31,121 nt of DNA. It comes from an uncultured Eubacteriales bacterium (GTDB lineage: Bacteria > Bacillota > Clostridia > Oscillospirales > Acutalibacteraceae). A program made the translations under genes and the position numbers. Below are positions 6,662-14,882 of the stretch, piece by piece (position 1 is the first letter of the stretch; each line of letters opens with the position of its first letter). The DNA is taken from positions 1 to 31,121 of the forward strand of contig CAKSST010000023.1 in the NCBI GenBank assembly GCA_934489895.1, written 5' to 3'. The notes below the pieces were generated by a model, which searched no databases, was not told the origin of the DNA, and saw nothing but the letters and a program-made list of their open reading frames with translations.

Positions 6662-9169
6662 TTATTCTGTATATTCTTCCATTATAAAGGCTTCTAAAAC
6701 GTCGCCCTCTTTAATATCGGCAAACTTTTCAAGGCCAATACCGCATTCATAACCTTGTGCCACTTCTTTAACGTCATCTTTAAAGCGGCGCAGTGAGTCA
6801 ATTTTATCCTCAGCAAGAACAATACCGTCGCGTACAACGCGAATACTGCAGTTTCTGTTAACCTTGCCGTCTGTTACGTATGCGCCTGCAACGGTACCAA
6901 CACTTGAAATGTGGTAAACCTCGCGTACCTCAATAGAGCCCAATTGTACCTCGCGGTACTTAGGTGCGAGCAGACCCTTCATAGCGGCGGTTATTTCCTC
7001 AAGGCAGTCATAAATAACTCTGTAAAGACGGATATCAATGCCGTTACGCTCTGCGGAAACCTTTGCGCTAGCATCAGGTCTTACGTTAAAACCAACAATG
7101 ATAGCACCTGAAGCGGCAGCAAGCATAACATCGGAATCGTTAACAGCTCCAACGCCATCATGGATAACCCTTACCCTTACCTCGTCATTTGAGAGCTTAA
7201 CAAGATTTTCTCTTAATGCCTCAACCGAGCCTTGAACGTCAGCCTTAAGCACAACGTTAAGTGTTTTAAGGTTTCCATCGCTCATATGGTCAAACAGATT
7301 GTCAAGGGTTACCTTTTGACGTGCATTGTTTATGCGGTCTTTTTCAGCCTGCTTACGGTCTTCAACAAGCTGACGGGCAAGACGCTCATTTGAAACGGCG
7401 TCAAAGCGATCGCCTGCGGCAGGCGTTTCGGTAAGACCTGTAACCTCAACAGGAACAGAAGGACCGGCTGTTTTCTGTACCTCGCCGCGCTCATTTGTCA
7501 TAAGACGTACACGGCCAACAGATGTGCCTGCAACGATAATATCACCCTCATTGAGTGTACCGTTCTGCACAAGCAGGGTTGCAACGGGACCGCGGCCCTT
7601 ATCAAGACGCGCTTCAATAACAACACCTCTTGCGCGGCGGTCGGGATTTGCTTTAAGGTCCATAACCTCTGCAACAAGCAATATGCTTTCAAGCAGTTTG
7701 TCAATACCCTTATGCGTTTTTGCCGAAACGGGTACACAAATTGTGTCACCGCCCCATTCTTCAGGCACAAGCATATGCTCTGTGAGCTGCTGCATAATGC
7801 GGTCGGGGTTTGCTTCGGGTTTATCCATTTTATTTATTGCTACGATAATTTCAACCTCCGCAGCACGTGCGTGGTTGATAGCCTCAATTGTCTGTGGCAT
7901 TATACCGTCATCAGCTGCAACAACCAATACAACTATATCAGTTGACTGTGCGCCGCGCTGACGCATTGATGTAAATGCGGCGTGTCCGGGAGTATCAAGG
8001 AAGGTGATTTCCTGATCATTGCAGTTTACGCGGTAAGCACCGATGTGCTGTGTAATACCGCCGGCCTCAGTATCGGTAACTGCCGAATTACGTATAGCAT
8101 CAAGCAAAGACGTTTTACCGTGGTCAACGTGACCCATAACTACAACAACAGGGCTTCTGTGTTTCAAATCCTCTGCCTTGTCTTCGGTTTCGTCCATAAT
8201 CTGCTCTTCAATTGTAACTACAACGGCACGCTTAATTTTTGCACCCATTTCAGTTACAATAAGCTCAGCAGTGTCATAGTCAATAGTCTGGGTAATAGTT
8301 GCCATTATCCCAAGCTTCATTAACTCCTTAATAACCTCTGCGGCAGTCTTTTTAAGCGCTGCTGCAAGCTCGCCAACCGTAATCTCGTCACCAACGGTAA
8401 CCGTGATTGGAGTTTTCTTTATCCGCTCAAGCTGCAAGCGGCGCATTTTGTCTGCCTCAGTTTCTCTACGGGCATTCTGCGGGCGCTTGTAATCCTGAGA
8501 TTTTTGTTTAATCTTCTGCTTTCTCTGAGTGTTATCTCTCATAGAGTTTGCGGGAGCAATCTGCTCATAACGCTCATTGTATTTTTCAACATCAAAGTTA
8601 GATGAGCGTGTATCTACACGGCGAATTTGTGCAGGGCCCCTGTTAGGTGCCTCGCCGTGAGTTTTTGCTTCCTTAGCCGGAGCCTCTTTAGATTTTATAA
8701 CAATGGGATTAACCGGCTCTGCTTTGGGCTTTGCATTCTCTTCCTTTTTAGGCTGTGCGGGAGCAGCAGGCTTTTCTTCCTTAACAGCAGCAGATTTTTC
8801 TGCTTTGGGTTGCTCTGCTTTTCGAGCCTCTTTCTTCTCTTGACTGACAGCAGTCTGTTCGGCTTTGGGATTTTGAGCATTTTTAAGTTGCTCTAAAATT
8901 GCCATCTGTTCGGCAAGTTTTTTATCCTTAATAGCCTGACGCTCGGCAGCAGCAGCTTCTCGCTTTTGTGCGCCGCTGCTAAAATAATCCTTAAAGTTTT
9001 TAACCTCTTCTGATTTTGTAAGAAGTTCAAAAACCGCGTCCATTTCAGTTTCATCTAAGGTTGAAGAAGCCTTTTTTGTCACCTTGACGTTTTGCTCAAG
9101 CAATTCAATCAATTCTTTTGAAGAAATTGCAAAATCCTTTGCCACGTCGCTGACTTTAGTTTTTATCAT
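6662..9169 (-). CDS. infB: Translation initiation factor IF-2
   Basis: GTPase that places initiator tRNA on the 30S subunit and promotes subunit joining. From the ATG at 9169 (AGGAGG about 10 bases upstream) it has 835 residues; the longer reading from 9319 would run through ylxQ and has no ribosome site. Order of parts: IF2_N module (about 1-50), a Lys/Ala/Glu-rich linker (about 65-240), a second IF2_N module (about 255-305), then the G domain with GHVDHGKT (346-353), DTPGH (392-396) and NKMD (446-449), then domains II-IV. The start overlaps ylxQ by 14 bases. Confidence 0.97.
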   Translation of the reverse strand: MIKTKVSDVAKDFAISSKELIELLEQNVKVTKKASSTLDETEMDAVFELLTKSEEVKNFKDYFSSGAQKREAAAAERQAIKDKKLAEQMAILEQLKNAQNPKAEQTAVSQEKKEARKAEQPKAEKSAAVKEEKPAAPAQPKKEENAKPKAEPVNPIVIKSKEAPAKEAKTHGEAPNRGPAQIRRVDTRSSNFDVEKYNERYEQIAPANSMRDNTQRKQKIKQKSQDYKRPQNARRETEADKMRRLQLERIKKTPITVTVGDEITVGELAAALKKTAAEVIKELMKLGIMATITQTIDYDTAELIVTEMGAKIKRAVVVTIEEQIMDETEDKAEDLKHRSPVVVVMGHVDHGKTSLLDAIRNSAVTDTEAGGITQHIGAYRVNCNDQEITFLDTPGHAAFTSMRQRGAQSTDIVVLVVAADDGIMPQTIEAINHARAAEVEIIVAINKMDKPEANPDRIMQQLTEHMLVPEEWGGDTICVPVSAKTHKGIDKLLESILLVAEVMDLKANPDRRARGVVIEARLDKGRGPVATLLVQNGTLNEGDIIVAGTSVGRVRLMTNERGEVQKTAGPSVPVEVTGLTETPAAGDRFDAVSNERLARQLVEDRKQAEKDRINNARQKVTLDNLFDHMSDGNLKTLNVVLKADVQGSVEALRENLVKLSNDEVRVRVIHDGVGAVNDSDVMLAAASGAIIVGFNVRPDASAKVSAERNGIDIRLYRVIYDCLEEITAAMKGLLAPKYREVQLGSIEVREVYHISSVGTVAGAYVTDGKVNRNCSIRVVRDGIVLAEDKIDSLRRFKDDVKEVAQGYECGIGLEKFADIKEGDVLEAFIMEEYTE

Positions 9170-9476
9170 AATTGGCGTTTCCTCCTGTATTCTTATAAAA
9201 AGACTGTGCAAAACGGTCGTCATTGACCGAAAAAATTCCGGCTTGCTTTCCGACAGCAGCTGATAGCTGTTCAATACTGTAGGATACCCTTTGTACCGAA
9301 ACAATATTTGCAGCAGCAAACCTTATTTCCTTTTCACTTTTCAAGGAAATATCGCAGGCGATTACCACAAGCTTTGATTTTTTCTTTTTTATTGCATCAA
9401 CTGTCGCGCAAAACCCACAAGAAAGCTTACCTGCCTTGCGCGCAAAGCCTAAGGCTGTAAGTGCGCTGTCATTCAC
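9156..9476 (-). CDS. ylxQ: L7Ae-family ribosomal-type protein YlxQ
   Basis: Small 106-residue L7Ae/L30e-like protein, presumed RNA-binding (kink-turn type). Evidence: the opening LGFARKAGKL, the VVIACDIS strand-turn and the overall length match the YlxQ group encoded between rnpM and infB in Firmicutes. The start is GTG with AGGAG 10 bases before it; it overlaps the rnpM stop by 8 bases. The exact role is not established. Confidence 0.9.
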   Translation of the reverse strand: MNDSALTALGFARKAGKLSCGFCATVDAIKKKKSKLVVIACDISLKSEKEIRFAAANIVSVQRVSYSIEQLSAAVGKQAGIFSVNDDRFAQSFYKNTGGNANYDKN

Positions 9477-9735
9477 TACCGTTTATCTCCTTTTGAAGCT
9501 GCTCATAAAAGCTGTCATCAAGGCGGCATTCAAAGGTGCGCTCAAGTCTTTTTGAGCTTTTAGCTTTTTTAAGGCACTCTATATTTCGGCAAATATATGC
9601 ACCTCTGCCCGCCGTTTTTGCCGCATTGGCAATGGTTTCACCGTCAGGCGTTTTTACAATACGTAAAAGCTCCTGCTTGGGCTTCATTTCACCGCAGCCT
9701 ACACACATACGCATCGGTATTTTCTTTTGGCGCAT
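9469..9735 (-). CDS. rnpM: RNase P modulator RnpM (YlxR, DUF448)
   Basis: Small 88-residue protein of the YlxR/DUF448 family; the B. subtilis member binds RNase P RNA and modulates RNase P activity. Seen: CVGC (Cys11, Cys14), the GRGAYICR signature, and a second Cys pair (Cys49, Cys54). The ATG at 9735 is preferred over the GTG at 9744, because that GTG is itself inside the likely GAGGTGA ribosome site. It lies between nusA and ylxQ as in other Firmicutes. RNase P is also needed to mature the tmRNA encoded at the end of this gene chain. Confidence 0.92.
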   Translation of the reverse strand: MRQKKIPMRMCVGCGEMKPKQELLRIVKTPDGETIANAAKTAGRGAYICRNIECLKKAKSSKRLERTFECRLDDSFYEQLQKEINGSE

Positions 9736-9762
9736 ACATTTCACCTCATAACCTTTTAAAAA

Positions 9763-10851
9763 TTATTCTTCAATATTAAGGCTTTCGGGATTGAAAAAGC
9801 CGCTTTCGGGACGGATATCAATCTTCCAACCGGTAAGACGTGCAGCAAGTCTAACGTTTTGGCCCTTATTGCCGATTGCAAGGGACAGCTGTAAATCCGG
9901 CACGGTAACATGACAAACCTTGGGATCTTCGCTTTCAACCTCTACCGATACAACCTTTGCGGGAGAAAGAGCCTCTGCAACAAAAACTGTAGGGTCATCG
10001 CTGTAACGGACAATATCAATCTTTTCACCGTCAAGTTCTTCAACAATCTGGTTAACACGCTCGCCGCGCGGACCTATACAAGCACCTACTGCGTCAATAT
10101 TTTCGTCAGCAGACCAAACAGCCAGCTTTGTTCGTGAGCCTGCTTGACGGGAAACAGCACGTATTTCAATAGTGCCGTCAAAAATTTCAGGTACTTCAAG
10201 CTCAAACAAACGCTTTACAAGACCGGGATGGGTGCGGGAGAGCATTGCCTTGGGACCTTTTTCGGTATCCTTAACATCAACAACATAAACTCTGATATGG
10301 TCACCCTCAACCAGAACTTCATCCGGTACCTGCTCTGCTTTGGGCAGGGTTGCCTCAAGCTTGCCAATGGTAAGGGAAGCATTTCCTGTACGGGGGTCTA
10401 TACGCTGAACAACAGCCGTAACCAGCTCGTGTGTTTTGCTCTGGAATTCTGCTAATGTCTGGTCGCGCTCAACATCGCGGATACCCTGACGGATAACGTG
10501 CTTTGCTGTCTGTGCAACAATTCTGCCAAACTTTTTGGGCTCAAGCTGAATATCAAGCTCATCGCCAACCTTTGCTTTTTTGCTGATTTTTACAGCTTCT
10601 TCAAGTGTTAACTCGCAAAAGGGATTTTCGACTGTTTCAACAACTGTTTTCTTAACACTTACTGAGAAAACCTCATTTTCACAGTCAATTATGCAAGAAA
10701 CCGCCTCATCGCCGTAATCCTTTCTGAGCGCAACAACTATTGCGGCAGAAATTTTTTCTGCAAGATAAGTGTCGGGAATACCCTTTTCCTCACCCATCAG
10801 GCGAAGAGCCGCAAAAAACTCTGCATTGTCATTCTTGTTCTTTTTAGCCAT
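9763..10851 (-). CDS. nusA: Transcription factor NusA
   Basis: Pausing, termination and antitermination factor bound to RNA polymerase. From the ATG at 10851 (GGAGG 10-11 bases upstream) the protein has 362 residues, the short Firmicutes form without the acidic C-terminal repeats. Domains in order: N-terminal RNAP-binding helical domain (about 1-125), S1 domain (about 130-200), KH1 with GPRGERV, and KH2 with LAIGNKGQNVRLAARLTGW. A reading from 10899 is possible but has no ribosome site. It lies 17 bases downstream of rimP. Confidence 0.96.
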   Translation of the reverse strand: MAKKNKNDNAEFFAALRLMGEEKGIPDTYLAEKISAAIVVALRKDYGDEAVSCIIDCENEVFSVSVKKTVVETVENPFCELTLEEAVKISKKAKVGDELDIQLEPKKFGRIVAQTAKHVIRQGIRDVERDQTLAEFQSKTHELVTAVVQRIDPRTGNASLTIGKLEATLPKAEQVPDEVLVEGDHIRVYVVDVKDTEKGPKAMLSRTHPGLVKRLFELEVPEIFDGTIEIRAVSRQAGSRTKLAVWSADENIDAVGACIGPRGERVNQIVEELDGEKIDIVRYSDDPTVFVAEALSPAKVVSVEVESEDPKVCHVTVPDLQLSLAIGNKGQNVRLAARLTGWKIDIRPESGFFNPESLNIEE

Positions 10852-10868
10852 TTTTATGATAACCTCCG

Positions 10869-11321
10869 TCAAAATGCGCAAAGGCGTACAGCCGCGCAAT
10901 TCTTTTTATTTATATTAATTTCGGCGCCGTCAACCTCTACGGTAATTTCATCCCCGTAAGAGATAAGTTTGCCTATAATCTCTTTTTTACCGTCAATTGC
11001 CTTGTAAAGTGACAGCCTTAACGGTTCCCCCATAAGCCTCTCATAATGCTCAGGCTTTGTGAGTGTGCGTTCTATACCCGGGGATGAAACCTCAAAGCAA
11101 TAGCTTTTATCAATTGGGTCGGCCTCATCTAAAATCGGGTCAAATGTGCGGGAAAACAGCTCACAATCATCGGTGGTGATACCGTCAGACTTATCTATAT
11201 ATACCCGCAAAAACCAATCGGCGCCTTCCTTTACAAACTCAACATCCCATATTTCAAGCCCCAACTTCTCGGCAATGGGAAGTGCCAGCTTCTCAACCGT
11301 TTGAGCAATATTCTTTGCCAT
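10869..11321 (-). CDS. rimP: Ribosome maturation factor RimP
   Basis: A 150-residue 30S assembly factor. The start is taken at 11321, where TAGGAGA lies just upstream; a reading from 11363 would run through the leader hairpin. Family features: EKLGLEIWDVEFVKEG near the start, the VYIDKSDGITTDDCE segment, FEVSSPGIERTL, and a C-terminal Sm-like domain. It is the first gene of the long minus-strand operon. Confidence 0.95.
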   Translation of the reverse strand: MAKNIAQTVEKLALPIAEKLGLEIWDVEFVKEGADWFLRVYIDKSDGITTDDCELFSRTFDPILDEADPIDKSYCFEVSSPGIERTLTKPEHYERLMGEPLRLSLYKAIDGKKEIIGKLISYGDEITVEVDGAEININKKNCAAVRLCAF

Positions 11322-11345
11322 AAAAAGTCTCCTATAAAAAGTAGT

Positions 11346-11370
11346 GAGCGGGTTGACTTTCAACCCACTC
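11346..11370 (-). promoter_or_regulatory. Hairpin in the rimP operon leader
   Basis: An 11-bp stem with one G-U pair (11370-11360 with 11356-11346) and a 3-base loop. It is followed on the RNA by ACTACTTTTT and then the rimP ribosome site. Position and the short T-run fit an attenuator or a protein-binding leader for the rimP-nusA operon. Function is inferred. Confidence 0.6.
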
Positions 11371-11399
11371 TCCTAAAACAAACATCTTTTGCATATCGT

Positions 11400-11428
11400 A
11401 GTATAGCACGTTTTCTTCACAATTGCAA
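11400..11428 (-). promoter_or_regulatory. rimP operon promoter
   Basis: TTGCAA (11428-11423), 17-base spacer, TATACT (11405-11400). A start near 11393 leaves a leader of about 70 bases that contains the hairpin. The 298-base gap 11322-11619 holds this promoter, the leader and the divergent aminotransferase promoter. Confidence 0.8.
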
Positions 11429-11508
11429 GCATTTTCTTATTTCTTATACGATTTGTATTCATTTAATATATATTCTATCCTTAATATACTCTGTTAAACA
11501 AAGTTATG

Positions 11509-11537
11509 TTGACAAACAAACAAGAAATGTATATACT
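11509..11537 (+). promoter_or_regulatory. Promoter of the aminotransferase gene
   Basis: TTGACA (11509-11514), 17 bases, TATACT (11532-11537). It gives a leader of about 75 bases before the GTG at 11620. Confidence 0.85.
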
Positions 11538-11619
11538 GTTTTACAGGTGCTTTGCTGTTGTTAAACATTTGTCAGGCAACCGCAATACTATTATATTAAG
11601 GGAATTTTGGTGATCAAAA

Positions 11620-12834
11620 GTGTTTAAATCAATCAGTAATCAGCGTATGAAAAAAGTTCACTCTGACATCCGCGGCCCGCTTTTCCAGCAGGCAGTAAAG
11701 ATGAGATCAGAGGGAACCAATGTACTTATGCTTAACACCGGCAACCCCGCAACCTTCGGTTTTGGTATGCCCAAAAGCGTTAAAGATGCTCTTATGAAAA
11801 ACCTTGACCGCGGTGTAGGCTACTGCGACCTTAAAGGTATGCCCGATGCACGCGAGGCTATTTGCGCGTATGAAACCTCAAAGGGTATTTCCGGCTTAAC
11901 ACCTAACGACGTTTTCATTGGCAACGGTATCAGCGAATGTGCTGAAATGCTTCTTCTCGGTATGCTTGAAGAGGGAGACGAAATATTAATGCCCTCCCCC
12001 GGTTATTCTCTGTGGACCAACTCTGCACATCTTGCAGGTGCTACTCCTGTATTGTACCATTGCGACGAGCAAGCAGACTGGAACCCCGACATTGCCGACA
12101 TAGAGAAGAAGATAAATAACAACACCAAGGCTATCGTTATTATCAATCCCAACAACCCAACAGGTGCTCTTTATTCAAAAGACACTCTTGAGGATATTGT
12201 TAAGCTCGCAAGAGAGCACGGCCTTGTAGTTATCTCTGACGAAATATATGATCGTCTGCTTTATGATGGAGCAACCCATATTTCAACAGGCAGTCTCTGT
12301 GATGATATTTGCGTTGTAACACTCAACGGTCTTTCAAAATCACACTTTATTTGCGGCTTCCGTATCGGTTGGATTGCAGTCAGCGGTAAGAGCCCCCAAG
12401 GAGATGTTATCCGCGATGCTTTAACAAAGCTTTCCGCAATGCGTCTTTGCAGTAACGCTCTTCCCCAGCCTGTTATACCCGCTGCGCTCAATGACCCCGA
12501 AAGCACGATGGCTCAGATGCAGCCAGGAGGTCGTCTGTACGAGCAGCGTAAGGCAACAATGGATGAGCTTGCAAAAATTGACGGTATTTCCTTTGTTCCT
12601 ACAAAAGCTGCTTTCTATATCTTCCCAAAAATTGATATGAGCAAATTCAATATTGAAAGCGACCGCGCTTTTGCAAAAGGCTTGCTTGAAAACAAACACA
12701 TCCTTGTTATCCCCGGCAGCGGCTTTGACTATCCCGAACCGGACCATTTCCGTATTGTTATGCTTCCCCAGCCCGATGCTCTTGCTAAGGCTGTGCGTGA
12801 TATGGGCGACTATCTTGACAGTATAAGAAAATAA
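11620..12834 (+). CDS. PLP-dependent aminotransferase, alanine-transaminase (AlaA) type
   Basis: Class I/II fold-type I aminotransferase of 404 residues, closest by motif to E. coli AlaA (glutamate-pyruvate aminotransferase). Matches: DIRGP near residues 16-20, LNTGNPATFGF (38-48), GYCDLKG, NPNNPTG (176-182), DEIYD (207-211), and the PLP lysine Lys240 in NGLSKS followed by GFRIGW. A C-terminal Arg in DHFRIVMLP would bind the substrate carboxylate. The start is GTG; GGTGATC, complementary to the 16S tail, lies 4 bases before it. It has its own promoter and terminator. Expected role is alanine synthesis; substrate is inferred from similarity. Confidence 0.9.
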   Translation: MFKSISNQRMKKVHSDIRGPLFQQAVKMRSEGTNVLMLNTGNPATFGFGMPKSVKDALMKNLDRGVGYCDLKGMPDAREAICAYETSKGISGLTPNDVFIGNGISECAEMLLLGMLEEGDEILMPSPGYSLWTNSAHLAGATPVLYHCDEQADWNPDIADIEKKINNNTKAIVIINPNNPTGALYSKDTLEDIVKLAREHGLVVISDEIYDRLLYDGATHISTGSLCDDICVVTLNGLSKSHFICGFRIGWIAVSGKSPQGDVIRDALTKLSAMRLCSNALPQPVIPAALNDPESTMAQMQPGGRLYEQRKATMDELAKIDGISFVPTKAAFYIFPKIDMSKFNIESDRAFAKGLLENKHILVIPGSGFDYPEPDHFRIVMLPQPDALAKAVRDMGDYLDSIRK

Positions 12835-12851
12835 AATATTCATTTCCTATC

Positions 12852-12888
12852 AATATCACGCAGTTTTTACAGACTGCGTGATATTTTC
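12852..12888 (+). terminator. Terminator of the aminotransferase gene
   Basis: A perfect 13-bp stem (12852-12864 with 12873-12885) ends in a short T-run. It closes the single-gene unit 11509-12834. Confidence 0.8.
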
Positions 12889-12922
12889 GCATAATATTTA
12901 TTAAAAAAGTCGCTTTTTTCTA

Positions 12923-12951
12923 TTGACTTTGGTTTACCGTTTCTTTACAAT
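12923..12951 (+). promoter_or_regulatory. Promoter of the transporter/glycosidase operon
   Basis: TTGACT (12923-12928), 17 bases, TACAAT (12946-12951). The spacer contains GGTTTACCG, which resembles a half-site of LacI-family operators; regulator unknown. Confidence 0.8.
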
Positions 12952-12990
12952 AAAAACATATTCGATAACAGTGCAAACGGGTGATTCTCG

Positions 12991-13905
12991 ATGGATTATT
13001 TTTCTTCAACCTTAACTCAGGTTCTTTCCCTATTTATAATAATTATTGTTGGATACATTCTTTATAAAACAAATGCGGTTCCTAAAAACACCGATAAAGT
13101 TTTATCCCGGCTTTTGTCATTGGTTATGTTACCGGCTTTATGTTTTAAAACCCTAATTACAAATCTTACCGTAGACGTCATTTCTTACAAATGGTCTTTT
13201 CTTGTGTTCGGTCTGGCTGGGGTAAGTTTTTCTTATATTGCGGCAATTTTACTTTCCAAGTTTTTTGCTAAAGACCGCTATAACAGACATATTTATACCT
13301 ACTCCTTTACGGTGGCAAATTTAGGCTATATGGGCTACACCATTATAGGCAGTGTTTTTGGCAGTGAAATGCTTGCAAATATGCTTATTTTTGCTGTGCC
13401 TTTCAATATTTTTATTTATACCATTGGCTATTCAATTCTTACAGGACATGAAAAAATCACCTTAAAGTCACTTGTTAACCCCGTTTGCATTGCGCTGCTT
13501 GTTGGTGCGATTATAGGACTTTTGGGTCTGCATATGCCCGCCTTTGTTATTGATGTTGCAGATGCTCTGGGCAACTGCATGGGTCCCACCGCCATGCTGG
13601 TTACCGGCTTTGTTGTAGCACAGTACAACCCTTTAAAGCTGCTTAAAAACGGACGCGTGCTTATAGCATCAATACTGCGGCTTTTGGTTATTCCTACAGT
13701 AATAGTATTGCTGTTTAAGCTTTGCGGTGCAAGCAAAGAAATAATAATTGTAACTTTAGGAAGTACGGCTATGCCGCTTGGGCTTAACACTGTCGTTTTT
13801 CCCGCCTCCTGCGGCAAGGATACAACTACCGGCGCAAGTATGGCTTTGGTATCAAATATTTTAGGGGTTATTACTATTCCCATTATGTTTATGTTGTTTT
13901 TATAA
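12991..13905 (+). CDS. AEC-family transporter (auxin efflux carrier / malate permease type)
   Basis: Inner-membrane protein of 304 residues with about ten hydrophobic segments in two halves, matching the AEC / Mem_trans family. Known members move organic acids or amino acids; substrates cannot be read from sequence. Family marks: the LP-A-CFK region around residues 47-53, the NLGYMGY segment (about 109-115) and the C-terminal MPLGLNTVVFP. GGGTGAT precedes the ATG. It starts a plus-strand run leading into the GH43 gene 44 bases on, with no terminator between, so it may be cotranscribed with the glycosidases. Export of fermentation acids or uptake of an acidic sugar product are both possible. 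Confidence 0.88.
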   Translation: MDYFSSTLTQVLSLFIIIIVGYILYKTNAVPKNTDKVLSRLLSLVMLPALCFKTLITNLTVDVISYKWSFLVFGLAGVSFSYIAAILLSKFFAKDRYNRHIYTYSFTVANLGYMGYTIIGSVFGSEMLANMLIFAVPFNIFIYTIGYSILTGHEKITLKSLVNPVCIALLVGAIIGLLGLHMPAFVIDVADALGNCMGPTAMLVTGFVVAQYNPLKLLKNGRVLIASILRLLVIPTVIVLLFKLCGASKEIIIVTLGSTAMPLGLNTVVFPASCGKDTTTGASMALVSNILGVITIPIMFMLFL

Positions 13906-13949
13906 AAATTGTATAATTTTTTAAAATAATTAACGGAGCGTGATTTTTT

Positions 13950-14858
13950 ATGAATTATAGAAACCCTTTGATTCTTTGCGATATGGAAAATTATCCCGGC
14001 AGAACGAGTGACCCATATGTTTTACTTTATAAGGGCGAATATTATCATTGCTTTTCCATGAGAGACGGCGTTTATCTTTCAAAAAGCAAAACCCTGACCG
14101 GCATTGGCGAAGCTGAACCGGTAAAGGTATATAACAACAGCCCTAATGAGCTTACCCGCGCTTCCAATTGGTTTGCTCCGGAGCTGCATTTCATTGACGG
14201 TGATTTTTACATATACGGTGCTCCCAATATTGACGTCAAGGGTTGCCATGCTATGCGCGTGCTTAAACGCAGAGGTGATGACCCCATGGGCGAATATGAG
14301 CTGTTGGGCGGCATTGATGGCATCGGCGATGTATGGTCTATTGACGGCACAATTTTAGAGCTTAACGGCAAACGCTATTTTATATGGACATCCAATCATA
14401 TTTATATTGCAGAGTTTGTTTCTCCTACAAAAATAGGCAATGTAAAAACCGCTATTATTAAGGCGGAGTATGATTGGGAAAAGGTTTTGCAGCCCATAAC
14501 CGAAGGCCCCGCAGTTTTGAAGCACAACAGCAAAACCTATATTGTCTATTCAGCAAGTGACAGCAAATGTGACGGCTACTGCTTGGGTTATATTGAGTAC
14601 TTGGGCGGCGACCCGCTTGATGCTGATTCTTGGAAAAAACATCAGTCTCCCATTTTAATTTCTGGTAACGGTATTTACGGTCCCGGTCATTGCTCCTTTA
14701 CCACTATGGAGATCGACGGCAATCAAGAAGACTTTGTTGTTTACCACGCAAATCTTGTTTCAGGTTCGGGTTGGTGCGGCCGCTCTGTGTGGGCACAAAA
14801 GGTTATATGGGAGGACGGTCCCCGTATCGGCACCCCCTTATTTAAATGTAAATATTAA
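13950..14858 (+). CDS. Glycoside hydrolase family 43-like enzyme
   Basis: Five-bladed beta-propeller glycosidase of 302 residues. GH43 members release arabinose, xylose or galactose units. All three catalytic carboxylates are where expected: base Asp21 in SDPYVLLY, pKa-modulating Asp132 in SIDGTIL, and acid Glu185 in TEGPAVL. The propeller marker GPGHCSF (His247) is also present. No signal peptide, so it is probably cytoplasmic and acts on imported oligosaccharides. ACGGAG precedes the ATG. The GH95-like gene follows after 24 bases. Exact subfamily and substrate are not resolved. Confidence 0.9.
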   Translation: MNYRNPLILCDMENYPGRTSDPYVLLYKGEYYHCFSMRDGVYLSKSKTLTGIGEAEPVKVYNNSPNELTRASNWFAPELHFIDGDFYIYGAPNIDVKGCHAMRVLKRRGDDPMGEYELLGGIDGIGDVWSIDGTILELNGKRYFIWTSNHIYIAEFVSPTKIGNVKTAIIKAEYDWEKVLQPITEGPAVLKHNSKTYIVYSASDSKCDGYCLGYIEYLGGDPLDADSWKKHQSPILISGNGIYGPGHCSFTTMEIDGNQEDFVVYHANLVSGSGWCGRSVWAQKVIWEDGPRIGTPLFKCKY

Positions 14859-14882
14859 TCAAACATTCTAAGGAGCGTTTTT

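Noticed and set aside
8627..8896. Plus-strand ORF inside infB rich in Phe and Leu
   Set aside because: It is the complement of the Lys/Ala/Glu-rich IF-2 linker; low-complexity shadow frame.
11301..11564. Plus-strand ORF over the rimP start and both divergent promoters
   Set aside because: It crosses two promoters and a leader hairpin and has no ribosome site.
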